Program-made: the position numbers and the translations under genes
The notes under the pieces: model-generated
What the model was told of the DNA's origin: nothing
Database searches by the model: none
What the model saw: only the letters and a program-made list of their open reading frames with translations
Shown here: piece by piece, positions 52,608-61,728 of the stretch
How the letters are laid out: each line of letters starts with the position of its first letter
Numbering within the stretch: the first letter of the stretch is position 1
Origin: Rubrivivax sp.
Lineage (GTDB): Bacteria; Pseudomonadota; Gammaproteobacteria; Burkholderiales; Burkholderiaceae_C
Direction: 5' to 3'
Length of the DNA: 64,000 nt
Assembly (NCBI GenBank): GCA_030653505.1
Contig: JAURZK010000038.1
Location: forward strand, 204,057-268,056

Positions 52608-53081
52608 ATGACATCGATAGCCCAGCAGCCTAGGCCACAGCGTCCCCGCGACGCTGCTGCTTTGGTGCGTCTGGTTTTAAGCTGGCTGCTGGTGGCCGTG
52701 CTGGCCGTCGATCTGGTCACTTCGCCACTGCACGCTCACCGGCACGACGGAGAGTGGTCGGTCGGAGGAAGTCTTGCAGCATCCGCAGACCATCCGCGCG
52801 ACCTGCTCGGCTCGGGAAGCGCCGACGTCCTGACGCATGTCGATCATGAAGAAGGGCCCGGGATTTCGCATTCGATTGCGACCTTGCGCAGTTCGACCGA
52901 AGTCGCGGGCAGTGTGCCGCCGTCGGATGAACCTGCCGCTGCGGTGCACAGGTTCGTTCCATGCCTGTGGTCGCCGAGTGGTGCGACGGCACTCGTCTGG
53001 CCACCAGACCGCCACCGGGCACGACCCAGCGCCTTCAAGAGCCTGCCGCCCCACGGCAGGGCGCCGCCCCTCCACGTCTGA
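52608..53081 (+). CDS. small membrane/periplasmic protein (metal-resistance associated), hypothetical
   Basis: 157 aa, N-terminal hydrophobic segment then HAHRHDGEW; lies between sensor and adaptor genes. Confidence 0.5.
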   Translation: MTSIAQQPRPQRPRDAAALVRLVLSWLLVAVLAVDLVTSPLHAHRHDGEWSVGGSLAASADHPRDLLGSGSADVLTHVDHEEGPGISHSIATLRSSTEVAGSVPPSDEPAAAVHRFVPCLWSPSGATALVWPPDRHRARPSAFKSLPPHGRAPPLHV

Positions 53082-53157
53082 AGCCGCCGCAGCGCCCCGC
53101 GCGCTGCGCTCTAACTTGCCCCGCATCGGGGCGAGGTCTTCTGCCCGTGGAGTTCCT

Positions 53158-54318
53158 ATGCCTGCCCATCTTCGCTCGCGCGGCGCCTTGCGCGTTGCTG
53201 TCTGTCTGACCCTTGGCCTGAGTCTGGGCCTGAGCAACGCCCTGCTTGCGCCTGCCCTGGCCGCAGAACCGAATGCCGAGTTCGCCGTCTCCGCTGCGCA
53301 GATGAAGACGCTCGGCGTCACGTTGCTCAAGCTCGAACAACCCGCTGCGATCGCCGGCATGGCCTACGCGGCTAAGGTGATGCTTCCGCCGGGGCAGGAA
53401 CAGGTGGTCAGCGCACCGGTGGCCGGCGTGGTTGATCAGTTGCTCGTGGGCGAGCAGCAGGCCGTGAAGGCCGGCCAGCCGCTGCTGCGGCTGAACAGCC
53501 CGCAGTTCGGCGAGATGCAGCTCAAGCTGCTCGAAGCCTCTAGCCGGGCCCGGCTGTCGCAGAAAACGCTGCAGCGCGAGAAGGCATTGCTGGGCGAGGG
53601 CATCATCCCAGAGCGCCGCGTGCAGGAGGCCGAGGCCGCAGCGCAGGACGATGCAGCGCGACAGCGCCAGGCCGAGGCAGCGCTGCGCTTGGCGGGTATC
53701 GACGCTGCCTCGATCCAACGCATCGCCGCTGGCGGAACGGTACAGGACGGTGTGGTGGTTCGCGCCCGCGCCGCCGGGGTTGTGCTGGGCATCGACATCA
53801 AGCCCGGCCAGCGTGTGCAGGAAGCCGATGCGCTGCTGCGCCTGGCCAGCCTGCAGACGTTGTGGCTGGACATCGCCATGCCGGTGGACCGGCAGCCGGC
53901 CACTCTGCTGAAGGACAACAAGGCTGCGGCCATCGAGATCGTGGGCCGCGATGCAGTGGCCATGCCGCTGTCCGTGGGTGCCATGGTCAGCGACAGCCAG
54001 ACCGTGACGCTGCGCGCACGCGTCACGCGCGGTGCGGATCGGTTGCGCCCTGGCGAGGTGGTGCAGGCCCGTGTTCCGTTTGCAGCCAACGCGGCGGGCT
54101 GGGCGCTGCCGCTGCAGGCGGTGGCGCGGCAGGACGACCAGGCCTATGTCTTCGTGCGAAGCGACAAAGGCTTCATCGCCCGGCCGGTGAGCGTGGTGTC
54201 GAGTGCCGGCGCTTCGGTGCAGGTCACTGGCGAACTGAGGTCGGGGCAGGAGGTGGCGACCGCCTCGGTCATTGCGCTGAAAGCCGCGTGGCAGGGCAAG
54301 AGCGGGGGTGACAAGTGA
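53158..54318 (+). CDS. RND periplasmic adaptor (CzcB/CusB-like), system 2
   Basis: 387 codons; signal peptide then VVSAPVAGVVDQLLVGEQQAVKAGQPLLRLNSPQFGEMQLKLLEA; VRARAAGVVLGIDIKPGQRVQEADALLRLAS. Confidence 0.88.
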   Translation: MPAHLRSRGALRVAVCLTLGLSLGLSNALLAPALAAEPNAEFAVSAAQMKTLGVTLLKLEQPAAIAGMAYAAKVMLPPGQEQVVSAPVAGVVDQLLVGEQQAVKAGQPLLRLNSPQFGEMQLKLLEASSRARLSQKTLQREKALLGEGIIPERRVQEAEAAAQDDAARQRQAEAALRLAGIDAASIQRIAAGGTVQDGVVVRARAAGVVLGIDIKPGQRVQEADALLRLASLQTLWLDIAMPVDRQPATLLKDNKAAAIEIVGRDAVAMPLSVGAMVSDSQTVTLRARVTRGADRLRPGEVVQARVPFAANAAGWALPLQAVARQDDQAYVFVRSDKGFIARPVSVVSSAGASVQVTGELRSGQEVATASVIALKAAWQGKSGGDK

Positions 54319-54358
54319 ATCCCCTGCACGTGTTGCTTCCAATGATCGGAGCCTGGCC

Positions 54359-57300
54359 ATGCTGAACCGCCTTGTGCAATTCGCGCTGACCCAGCGTCTG
54401 TTCGTGCTGCTGGCCGCCGTGCTGCTGGCCGGCTTCGGCTGGTACGCCTTCAGCACGCTGCCCATCGATGCCTTCCCCGACGTGTCGAGCACGCAGGTGA
54501 AGATCATCATGAAGGCGCCGGGCATGACACCCGAGGAGATCGAGAGCCGCATCGCGGTGCCGATCGAGGTCGAGATGCTGGGCATCCCTAAGCAGCGCAT
54601 CTTGCGCTCGGTGACGAAGTACGGCCTGGTGGACGTCACGGTCGACTTCCAGGACGGCACCGACCTGTACTGGGCCCGTCAGCAGGTGGCCGAGCGGCTG
54701 AACAACATCGTCAGTGATCTGCCCTCGGGCATCACCGGCGGCATTGCGCCGATCACCACGCCGCTGGGCGAGATGTTCATGTTCACGATCGAGGCGCCGC
54801 AGCTGTCGCTGGAAGAACGGCGCAGCCTGCTCGACTGGGTCATTCGCCCCGCACTGCGTGCCGTGCCTGGCGTGGCCGACGTCAACGCACTGGGCGGCAA
54901 GGTGCACAGCTTCGAAGTGCTGCCCGACCCGGCCAAGCTGCAGGCGCTGGGTCTGTCGATGGCGCAGATCAAGACCGCCATCGAAGCCAACAACCGCAAC
55001 GACGGCGCTGGCCGCCTGGGCGAAGGCGGTGAGGTGCTTCTGGTGCGCACCGAAGGCAGCATCAAGACGCAGGACGACCTGCGCGCCGTGGTGGTGGCGC
55101 GCAAGAACGGCAACGCCGTGCGCCTGGGCGACGTGGCGTTGGTGCGCGACGGCAGCACCACGCGCTATGGCGTCGTCACCATGGACGGCAAGGCCGAGGC
55201 GGTGCAGGGCCTGGTGCTGGGCCTGGCGGGCGCCAACGCGCAACAGGTGGTGAACGGCGTGAAAGCCAAGATCACCGAACTGCAACCCACGCTGCCGGCC
55301 GGAGTCACGCTGAAGGTCTTCTACGACCGTGCCTCTCTCGTTGAAAAGGCGGTCGGCACGGTGTCAAAGGCACTGCTCGAATCGACCTTGATCGTGCTGG
55401 TGCTGCTGGGCGCATTCTTAGGTAATTTGCGCGCTGCAGTGGCGGTGGCCGTGGTGTTGCCGCTGGCCGCCTTGGGCACTTTCATCCTGATGCGCGGCTA
55501 CGGCATGTCGGCCAACCTGATGAGCCTGGGCGGCCTGGCCATCGCTTTGGGCATGCTGGTGGACGCGGCCATCGTCGTGGTCGAGAACATCGTGCAGCAC
55601 CTGGGCCGGCAAACCGCCGGTGGCAAGCTGCCGCGGCTGCACATCGTGTTGCGCGCTGTGCGCGAAGTGGCGGTGCCGGTGGCCGCGGGCGTGCTGATCA
55701 TCGTTACGGTGTTCCTGCCGCTGCTGACGCTGCAGGGCCTGGAGGGTAAGTACTTCGTGCCGGTGGCGCTGACCATCGTGTTCGCGCTGGCGAGTTCGCT
55801 GGTGCTGTCGCTGACCGTGATCCCGGTGCTGGCCTCGTTTCTGCTGAAGAAGGTCTCACACGACGAACCCTGGCTGCCGCGCCAACTGCTGCGCCTGTAT
55901 GAGCCGACGCTGGCCTGGGCGCTGAAACGGCAGATGGTGGTGTTCGTCGCGGCGGGGGCCTTGCTGGTGCTCGCAGCCGGCGTGTACACCCAGGTCGGCA
56001 AGACCTTCCTGCCCGAGATGGACGAGGGCGACATCATCGTCGGCATCGAGAAGCTGCCCTCGGTGAGCCTGGAGGAGACCGCGGCGCTGGACCTGATGGT
56101 CCACCAGACGCTGATGAAGAACATCCCCGAGATCACCGGCGTGGTGGCGCGCGCCGGCTCGGACGAGATCGGCCTGGACCCGATGGGACTGAACCAGACC
56201 GACACCTTCCTGGTGCTGAAGCCGCGCGAGGAATGGAAGATGGCGAGCAAGGACGCGCTGATCGCCCGCATTCGAGAGGTGCTGGACCAGATGCCCGGCA
56301 TCAGCTACAGCTTCACGCAGCCCATCGACATGCGCGTGTCCGAAATGATCATCGGCGTGCGCGGCGACCTGGCGATCAAGATCTTCGGGCCCGACCTGGG
56401 CAAGCTCAATGAGTTGGCGTCGCAGATCGAGGGGCTGATGAAGACGGTGCCGGGCAACCAGGACGTCTACACGGTCGAGAACGACGGCGTGCAGTACCTG
56501 CGCGTGGTGGTGGATCGGCTGGCCGCCGGCCGCTACGGGCTGTCGGTGGAAGACGTGCAGGACGCGCTGCGCGTGCAGATCGAGGGCCAGCGCGCCGGTA
56601 CCGTGATCGACGGCAACCAGCGCATCCCCATCGTCATCCGCGGGCCCGACATGGTGAAGGTGTCGCCGGCCGAATTCGCCGCGCTGCGCATTGCAGCGCC
56701 TGACGGACAAAGCGTGCCGCTGGAGACCCTGGCCAGACTCACCAGAGAAAGCGGCCCGGTGAAGATCGACCGCGAGATGGGCAGCCGCTACAGCGTGGTC
56801 ATCGCCAACGTCACGGGGCGCGACCTGGTGGGCTTCGTCGAAGAGGCCAAGGCCAAGGTGGGCGCGGGCGTGAAGCTGCCGACCGGCTACCGCATCAGCT
56901 GGGGCGGTCAGTTCGAGAACCAGCAGCGCGCCGCGGCACGCCTGGCACTGGTGGTGCCGCTGGCCATCGGCTTCATCTTCCTGATTCTGTTCAGCACCTT
57001 CGGCTCGGTCAGGCAGGCGCTGCTGGTGCTGAGCAACATCCCGTTTGCGCTGGTCGGCGGCATCGTGGCGCTGTGGGTCACCGGCGAGTACCTGTCGGTG
57101 CCGGCCTCGGTGGGCTTCATCGCGCTGCTGGGCATCGCGGTGCTCAACGGCGTGGTGCTGGTGAGCTACTTCAACCAGCTGCACGCGGAGGGGCATGACT
57201 TGCTCACCAGCGTGACGCAGGGGGCACGAAGGCGATTGCGACCGGTGCTGATGACGGCGTCGATCACGGCCTTCGGCCTGATCCCGCTGCTCTTCGCCAC

Positions 57301-57472
57301 CGGGCCCGGTTCGGAGATCCAGCGGCCGCTGGCCATCGTTGTCATCGGCGGGCTGATCACCGCAACGGCGTTGACGCTGATCCTGCTGCCCATCCTGTAC
57401 TTGCGCTTTGCTCACTCACGTGCCGACGCCGCAATGAGTCGCACTTTTCCTCAGGAGGCCGCCCATGGCTGA
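54359..57472 (+). CDS. HME-RND efflux permease (CzcA-like), system 2
   Basis: 1038 codons; LPIDAFPDVSSTQVKIIMKAPGMTPEEIESRIAVPIEVEMLGIP, LAIALGMLVDAAIVVVEN. Confidence 0.94.
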   Translation: MLNRLVQFALTQRLFVLLAAVLLAGFGWYAFSTLPIDAFPDVSSTQVKIIMKAPGMTPEEIESRIAVPIEVEMLGIPKQRILRSVTKYGLVDVTVDFQDGTDLYWARQQVAERLNNIVSDLPSGITGGIAPITTPLGEMFMFTIEAPQLSLEERRSLLDWVIRPALRAVPGVADVNALGGKVHSFEVLPDPAKLQALGLSMAQIKTAIEANNRNDGAGRLGEGGEVLLVRTEGSIKTQDDLRAVVVARKNGNAVRLGDVALVRDGSTTRYGVVTMDGKAEAVQGLVLGLAGANAQQVVNGVKAKITELQPTLPAGVTLKVFYDRASLVEKAVGTVSKALLESTLIVLVLLGAFLGNLRAAVAVAVVLPLAALGTFILMRGYGMSANLMSLGGLAIALGMLVDAAIVVVENIVQHLGRQTAGGKLPRLHIVLRAVREVAVPVAAGVLIIVTVFLPLLTLQGLEGKYFVPVALTIVFALASSLVLSLTVIPVLASFLLKKVSHDEPWLPRQLLRLYEPTLAWALKRQMVVFVAAGALLVLAAGVYTQVGKTFLPEMDEGDIIVGIEKLPSVSLEETAALDLMVHQTLMKNIPEITGVVARAGSDEIGLDPMGLNQTDTFLVLKPREEWKMASKDALIARIREVLDQMPGISYSFTQPIDMRVSEMIIGVRGDLAIKIFGPDLGKLNELASQIEGLMKTVPGNQDVYTVENDGVQYLRVVVDRLAAGRYGLSVEDVQDALRVQIEGQRAGTVIDGNQRIPIVIRGPDMVKVSPAEFAALRIAAPDGQSVPLETLARLTRESGPVKIDREMGSRYSVVIANVTGRDLVGFVEEAKAKVGAGVKLPTGYRISWGGQFENQQRAAARLALVVPLAIGFIFLILFSTFGSVRQALLVLSNIPFALVGGIVALWVTGEYLSVPASVGFIALLGIAVLNGVVLVSYFNQLHAEGHDLLTSVTQGARRRLRPVLMTASITAFGLIPLLFATGPGSEIQRPLAIVVIGGLITATALTLILLPILYLRFAHSRADAAMSRTFPQEAAHG

Positions 57473-57767
57473 CTTTTGCCTGACCCTGATCTGCCCGCCC
57501 ACGGTGGAAGAGAAGTTGCTGGATGTGCTGCTGGCGAACGCCAGCAGCGAGGTCTTCACCAGCACGCCCACCCACAGCCACGGCAGCGGACAGCAGCGGC
57601 TCAGCGCCACCGAACAGGTGATGGGGCGCAGCCGTGCGATACAGGTCAGCGTGCTGCTGACGACCGAAGAACTCGGGCACCTGCGCGAGATGCTGCAGCG
57701 CGAATTCGCCGGAACCGGCGTGCGCTACTGGGCCACACCGCTGGCCTTTGATGGGGAGTTCGCATGA
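57465..57767 (+). CDS. DUF3240 family protein
   Basis: 100 aa; MADFCLTLICPPTVEEKLLDVLLANASSEVFTSTPTHSHGSGQQRLSATEQVMGRSRAIQVSVLLT; overlaps permease stop. Confidence 0.8.
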   Translation: MADFCLTLICPPTVEEKLLDVLLANASSEVFTSTPTHSHGSGQQRLSATEQVMGRSRAIQVSVLLTTEELGHLREMLQREFAGTGVRYWATPLAFDGEFA

Positions 57768-59005
57768 AGCAACATGGACTGGCGGCCATCGTTGCCCTGC
57801 TGATGGGCACGGCGGCTGCGGCACAAGACCTGCCGACACCGCCGGACCTGCCTTCGACGGCGCTGGCCGTGGCCTGGATCGACAAGGACCCGGCCGTCGT
57901 CGAGGCCAGGCGCGCCTTGGCCGCGGCCGGCCATGGCGCAGCCGCGCTGGCTGCCGGCAACCACGAGTGGACGGCCAAGGCCAGCACGCAGCGGCGCCAG
58001 GTGGGTGGCGTCGGCAACAGCACCGAGTGGTCGGTGGGTGTCGAGCGCGGCATCCGCATCGGCGGCAAGGCCGGGCTCGACCGCCAGTTGGGCGAGGCCG
58101 ACATCGAGATCGGCCGCGCCCGCGTGGGCGAAGCACGGCACGAGGTGGCACGCGCCTTGTCGGTCCTGTGGCTGGATTTGCAGGCAGCCCATGGCGCGCA
58201 GAGGCTGCTGAAGGAGCAACTCTCGTTCGCCGAGACCAACCTGGCTGCCGTCGACAAGCGCAAGCGTGCGGGCGATGCGTCGGCGCTGGATCTCAGCATC
58301 GCACAGACGGACCTGGCCGAGGTGCGGCGCCAGGCCAGCCAAGCCGATGCCACACTGGCCAAGGCGCGCGCGAAGTTGAAATTGCGCTTTCCTGAGGCGT
58401 CTGTAGCGGCGGCCATCTTGTCTGACCCCGCCGAACCGCAGTGGCCCGCAGCGCGGTGGAACGAGCGCATCCTGGCCGAAGCCGACCCGGTGAAGATTGC
58501 CGAAGGGCAGCTGCGCCGGGCCGAGCTGGCGGCCTCGCGGACCCGCGCCGAGAAGGTGTCCGATCCGACGGTGGGCGTGTTCACGTCGAACGAAGCCTTC
58601 CGCAACGAACGCGTGATCGGCATCAGCGTCAGCATCCCCTTCGGTGGTGCGGCGCGCGAGCCGCGGCTGCAACAGGCACTGCAGGAGGTGGAGGTTGCGA
58701 GGGCGGCGCTGGACCGTGTTCGACAAGGCATCGAGATCGAAATCGCCGAGACCCACGCCGAGGCCGTGGGCAGTGTCGAGCGCTGGCGCATCGCCGAGCG
58801 CGGCGCCGATGCTGCGCGCGAGAGCGCGCGCCTGACCCAGCGCGCTTACACGCTGGGCGAGCTGGACCTGCAATCGCTGTTGCTGGTGCGCCGCCAGTCG
58901 GTCGACGCCCTGCGCGCCGCAGCCGAAGCGCGAGCCGACGCGTTGCGCTCGAACTACCGCCTGCTGATCGATGCCCACCTGATCTGGGATCTGGCGAATG
59001 ATTGA
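57764..59005 (+). CDS. outer membrane efflux protein (TolC/CzcC-like), system 2
   Basis: 413 aa; signal peptide; VSDPTVGVFTSNEAFRNERVIGISVSIPFGGAAREPRLQQALQEVEVARAAL. Confidence 0.88.
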   Translation: MKQHGLAAIVALLMGTAAAAQDLPTPPDLPSTALAVAWIDKDPAVVEARRALAAAGHGAAALAAGNHEWTAKASTQRRQVGGVGNSTEWSVGVERGIRIGGKAGLDRQLGEADIEIGRARVGEARHEVARALSVLWLDLQAAHGAQRLLKEQLSFAETNLAAVDKRKRAGDASALDLSIAQTDLAEVRRQASQADATLAKARAKLKLRFPEASVAAAILSDPAEPQWPAARWNERILAEADPVKIAEGQLRRAELAASRTRAEKVSDPTVGVFTSNEAFRNERVIGISVSIPFGGAAREPRLQQALQEVEVARAALDRVRQGIEIEIAETHAEAVGSVERWRIAERGADAARESARLTQRAYTLGELDLQSLLLVRRQSVDALRAAAEARADALRSNYRLLIDAHLIWDLAND

Positions 59006-60896
59006 TCGCCCCAATCAAGCTGCTGGTCTGCTGGCGCTGATGACGCGCCAGCGCTGGATCGAAGTCGCACGCATCGTCGTCACCGGTGTGGCAGCGCTGC
59101 TGTACTGGCGCGAATTGATTCCGATCCAGTGGCTGTGGATCGCAGTGGCCATCGGCCTGTATCCGCTGGTGAGGACCGGCCTGCTCGATCTGGTGCGCGA
59201 ACGCAAGATCGGCACCGAGATCTTCGTCACCATCGCCACGCTGGTGGCGATGCTGGGCGGCGAGACGGTGGCCGGTGCGGTGCTGATGGTCATCATCCTG
59301 ATCGCCGAGTTCATTGCCGAGCTCAACACCGACCGCGCGCGCGCCTCGATCAAGTCGCTGATCGGTTCGGTGCCGCAGGTCGCGTTGGTGCGCAGCCAGG
59401 GTGGCGAGGCCGGCGAACGCAGCGTACCGGTGGCCGAGCTGCGTGTGGGCGACGTGGTGCTGGTGCGCGCGGGGGAAAAGGTGCCCGTCGACGGCAGCGT
59501 GCTCAGCGGCCAGGGCGCGGTCAACGAGGCCTCGATCACGGGCGAGAGCCTGCCCAAGGACAAGCAGGTCGGCTCGACCGTCTTCGCCGGCACGGTGTTG
59601 GCCAGTGGCGCGCTCGACGTGCGCACCGACAAACTCGGCGCCGACACGATGTTCGCGCGCATCATCGCCCTCGTCGAAGACGCCGAGGCGCACCAGGCGC
59701 CTGTGCAGAAGCTGGCCGACCGCGTCGCGGCCTGGTTGATCCCGGTGGTGCTGGTGTTCCTGGTGGGGGTCTGGCTGGTGACGCGCGACATTCGCACCGT
59801 CGTCACACTGCTGATCTTCACCTCGCCGGCCGAACTCGGCCTGGCCACGCCGCTGGTGATGATCGCAGCGGTTGCACGCGCGGCGCGCAATGGCATCCTC
59901 ATCAAGGGTGGGTTGTACCTGGAGCTTCTGGCCAAGGTCGACGTGGTGGTGTTCGACAAGACGGGCACGCTCACCGCCAACCGGCCCGCCGTGGTGAGCG
60001 TGACGACACAGGGCGCCGACATCGAGGAACGCGAGCTGATGCGCCTGGCGGCCGCTGCCGACCGCCGCTCAGCGCACCCGCTGGCGCAAGCCGTGGTGGC
60101 CCATGCAGCGGCACTCGGCATCGAGGTGCCCGAGCCGCAGCAGTACGAACAGATCCAGGCACGCGGCGTGAAAGCGACGGTGGAAGGCCGCGTGGTGCTG
60201 GTCGGTAACCCGGCGCTGCTGTCCGAGGCCGGCGTGGCAGTTCCTGCCGTCGAGGCCGCAACGGCTGCGGCCGCAGCGGGCAGCAGCACACCTGTGCATG
60301 TGGCGGTGGATGGCCGCTTCGCAGGCATCGTGCACATCGCCGACGCCGTGCGCCCTGGCGCTCCCGAAGCGCTGGCGGCGCTGAAGGCCGGCGGCGTCAA
60401 GCGCACCGTGATGCTCACCGGCGACAACGCCGCCACCGCACACGCGGTGGCGCAGCAGTTGGGCATCGACGAGGTGCATGCCGAGCTGATGCCTGAAGGC
60501 AAGGTGGCCGTCATCACGGCCCTTCAGGCCCAGGGCTACCGCGTGGCGATGGTTGGTGACGGCATCAATGACGCCCCGGCGTTGGCGCGCGCCGATGTCG
60601 GCATCGCCATGGGCGGCGGCGGCACGCAGGCAGCGTTGGAAGCTGCCAATGTCGCGCTGATGACCGACGACTTGGCCAAGATCGGCGCCGCCCGGGCGAT
60701 CGCCCGCCGCGCGTACCGCACGGTGCAGGAAAACCTGTTCGTCGGCGTCGGCGTGGTGCATGTGCTGGGCATCACCGCCGCGCTGATGGGTTGGATCGGG
60801 CCCATCGAAGCGGCAATCATCCACCTCGGGCCCGATGTACTGGTGTTCGTCAACTCGGTCAAGTTGTTGCGGGTGCGCATCCCGGGCGCCTCATGA
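58998..60896 (+). CDS. P1B-type heavy-metal translocating ATPase lacking N-terminal HMA domain and CPC motif
   Basis: 632 aa; ITGESLPKDK, VVFDKTGTLTANRPA, SAHPLAQAVV, VGDGINDAPALARADVGIAMGGG; TM motif reads FTSPAELGLATP. Confidence 0.93.
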   Translation: MIDRPNQAAGLLALMTRQRWIEVARIVVTGVAALLYWRELIPIQWLWIAVAIGLYPLVRTGLLDLVRERKIGTEIFVTIATLVAMLGGETVAGAVLMVIILIAEFIAELNTDRARASIKSLIGSVPQVALVRSQGGEAGERSVPVAELRVGDVVLVRAGEKVPVDGSVLSGQGAVNEASITGESLPKDKQVGSTVFAGTVLASGALDVRTDKLGADTMFARIIALVEDAEAHQAPVQKLADRVAAWLIPVVLVFLVGVWLVTRDIRTVVTLLIFTSPAELGLATPLVMIAAVARAARNGILIKGGLYLELLAKVDVVVFDKTGTLTANRPAVVSVTTQGADIEERELMRLAAAADRRSAHPLAQAVVAHAAALGIEVPEPQQYEQIQARGVKATVEGRVVLVGNPALLSEAGVAVPAVEAATAAAAAGSSTPVHVAVDGRFAGIVHIADAVRPGAPEALAALKAGGVKRTVMLTGDNAATAHAVAQQLGIDEVHAELMPEGKVAVITALQAQGYRVAMVGDGINDAPALARADVGIAMGGGGTQAALEAANVALMTDDLAKIGAARAIARRAYRTVQENLFVGVGVVHVLGITAALMGWIGPIEAAIIHLGPDVLVFVNSVKLLRVRIPGAS

Positions 60897-61031
60897 AGCG
60901 CGGCACGGCGCCAAGAGTTCGGGCCAGAACGACCCAGTACCAATTTCAGATCGTTGCCCGGTTGCTGCGGCCCGACACGGCTCGGCCTGTCGAACGCTGA
61001 TTTTTCCGTCGTTATCCACGAAGAGCCCAAC

Positions 61032-61568
61032 ATGAAACCCACTCGACAGCACCTGTTCGCCCTCGCCGCGGTCGTAGCTGCACTCGCTGGCTGTGCCACC
61101 GTGCCGCCGCCCGATCCGGCGGCTGAAATCCCGCACTGCTACAAGACCAACAAGGGCAGGACCATCGCGTGCACAAGCGCTCCGGTCCCCAGCCTGAACG
61201 CGGATGCTGACGCAAAGCGTTTCGCCCCCGACCCGAACGCATTCACGGTGTTCGTTGTGCGACGCAACTGGGGGGACGGCCGCAACTTCGTGAAAGTCCA
61301 TCCAGACAACGGCCCAGGCGTCGAGACCCTGCCCAACACGATGGTTCGCCTGAAGTTCCAGCCCGGCGCGCATGCGATCGCCTTCGAGTTCGAAGGCAAG
61401 CGACAAAGCATTGCCGTTGAGGGCAGGGCTGGCGACGTGCGGTTCGTCAGGATCGACGGCACCGTCTGGTCCTGGAAGAGTTCGTACGCTTGGGCCTCTG
61501 ATTCCGAGGCATCAATTCGCGAACGCGCCTTGAAGGCCCGTCTCGTTGGGGACGTGACAGTTCGCTGA
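61032..61568 (+). CDS. putative lipoprotein, unknown function
   Basis: MKPTRQHLFALAAVVAALAGCATVPPPDPAAEIP: signal peptide with lipobox LAGC. Confidence 0.7.
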   Translation: MKPTRQHLFALAAVVAALAGCATVPPPDPAAEIPHCYKTNKGRTIACTSAPVPSLNADADAKRFAPDPNAFTVFVVRRNWGDGRNFVKVHPDNGPGVETLPNTMVRLKFQPGAHAIAFEFEGKRQSIAVEGRAGDVRFVRIDGTVWSWKSSYAWASDSEASIRERALKARLVGDVTVR

Positions 61569-61728
61569 AGTCGCGCCGCAGACCTGTACACCGCGCCCGA
61601 AGCCCGTCATCCAAGCGATCACCCCGTGCCTCATCGAAATACCCCGACGCTGCAAGCAGACCAAGGCACTCGGCGCGGTGGTCCCGGCATGACCCGCGCA
61701 GCCTGAGTTGCCTGATGATGTTTGAGCC

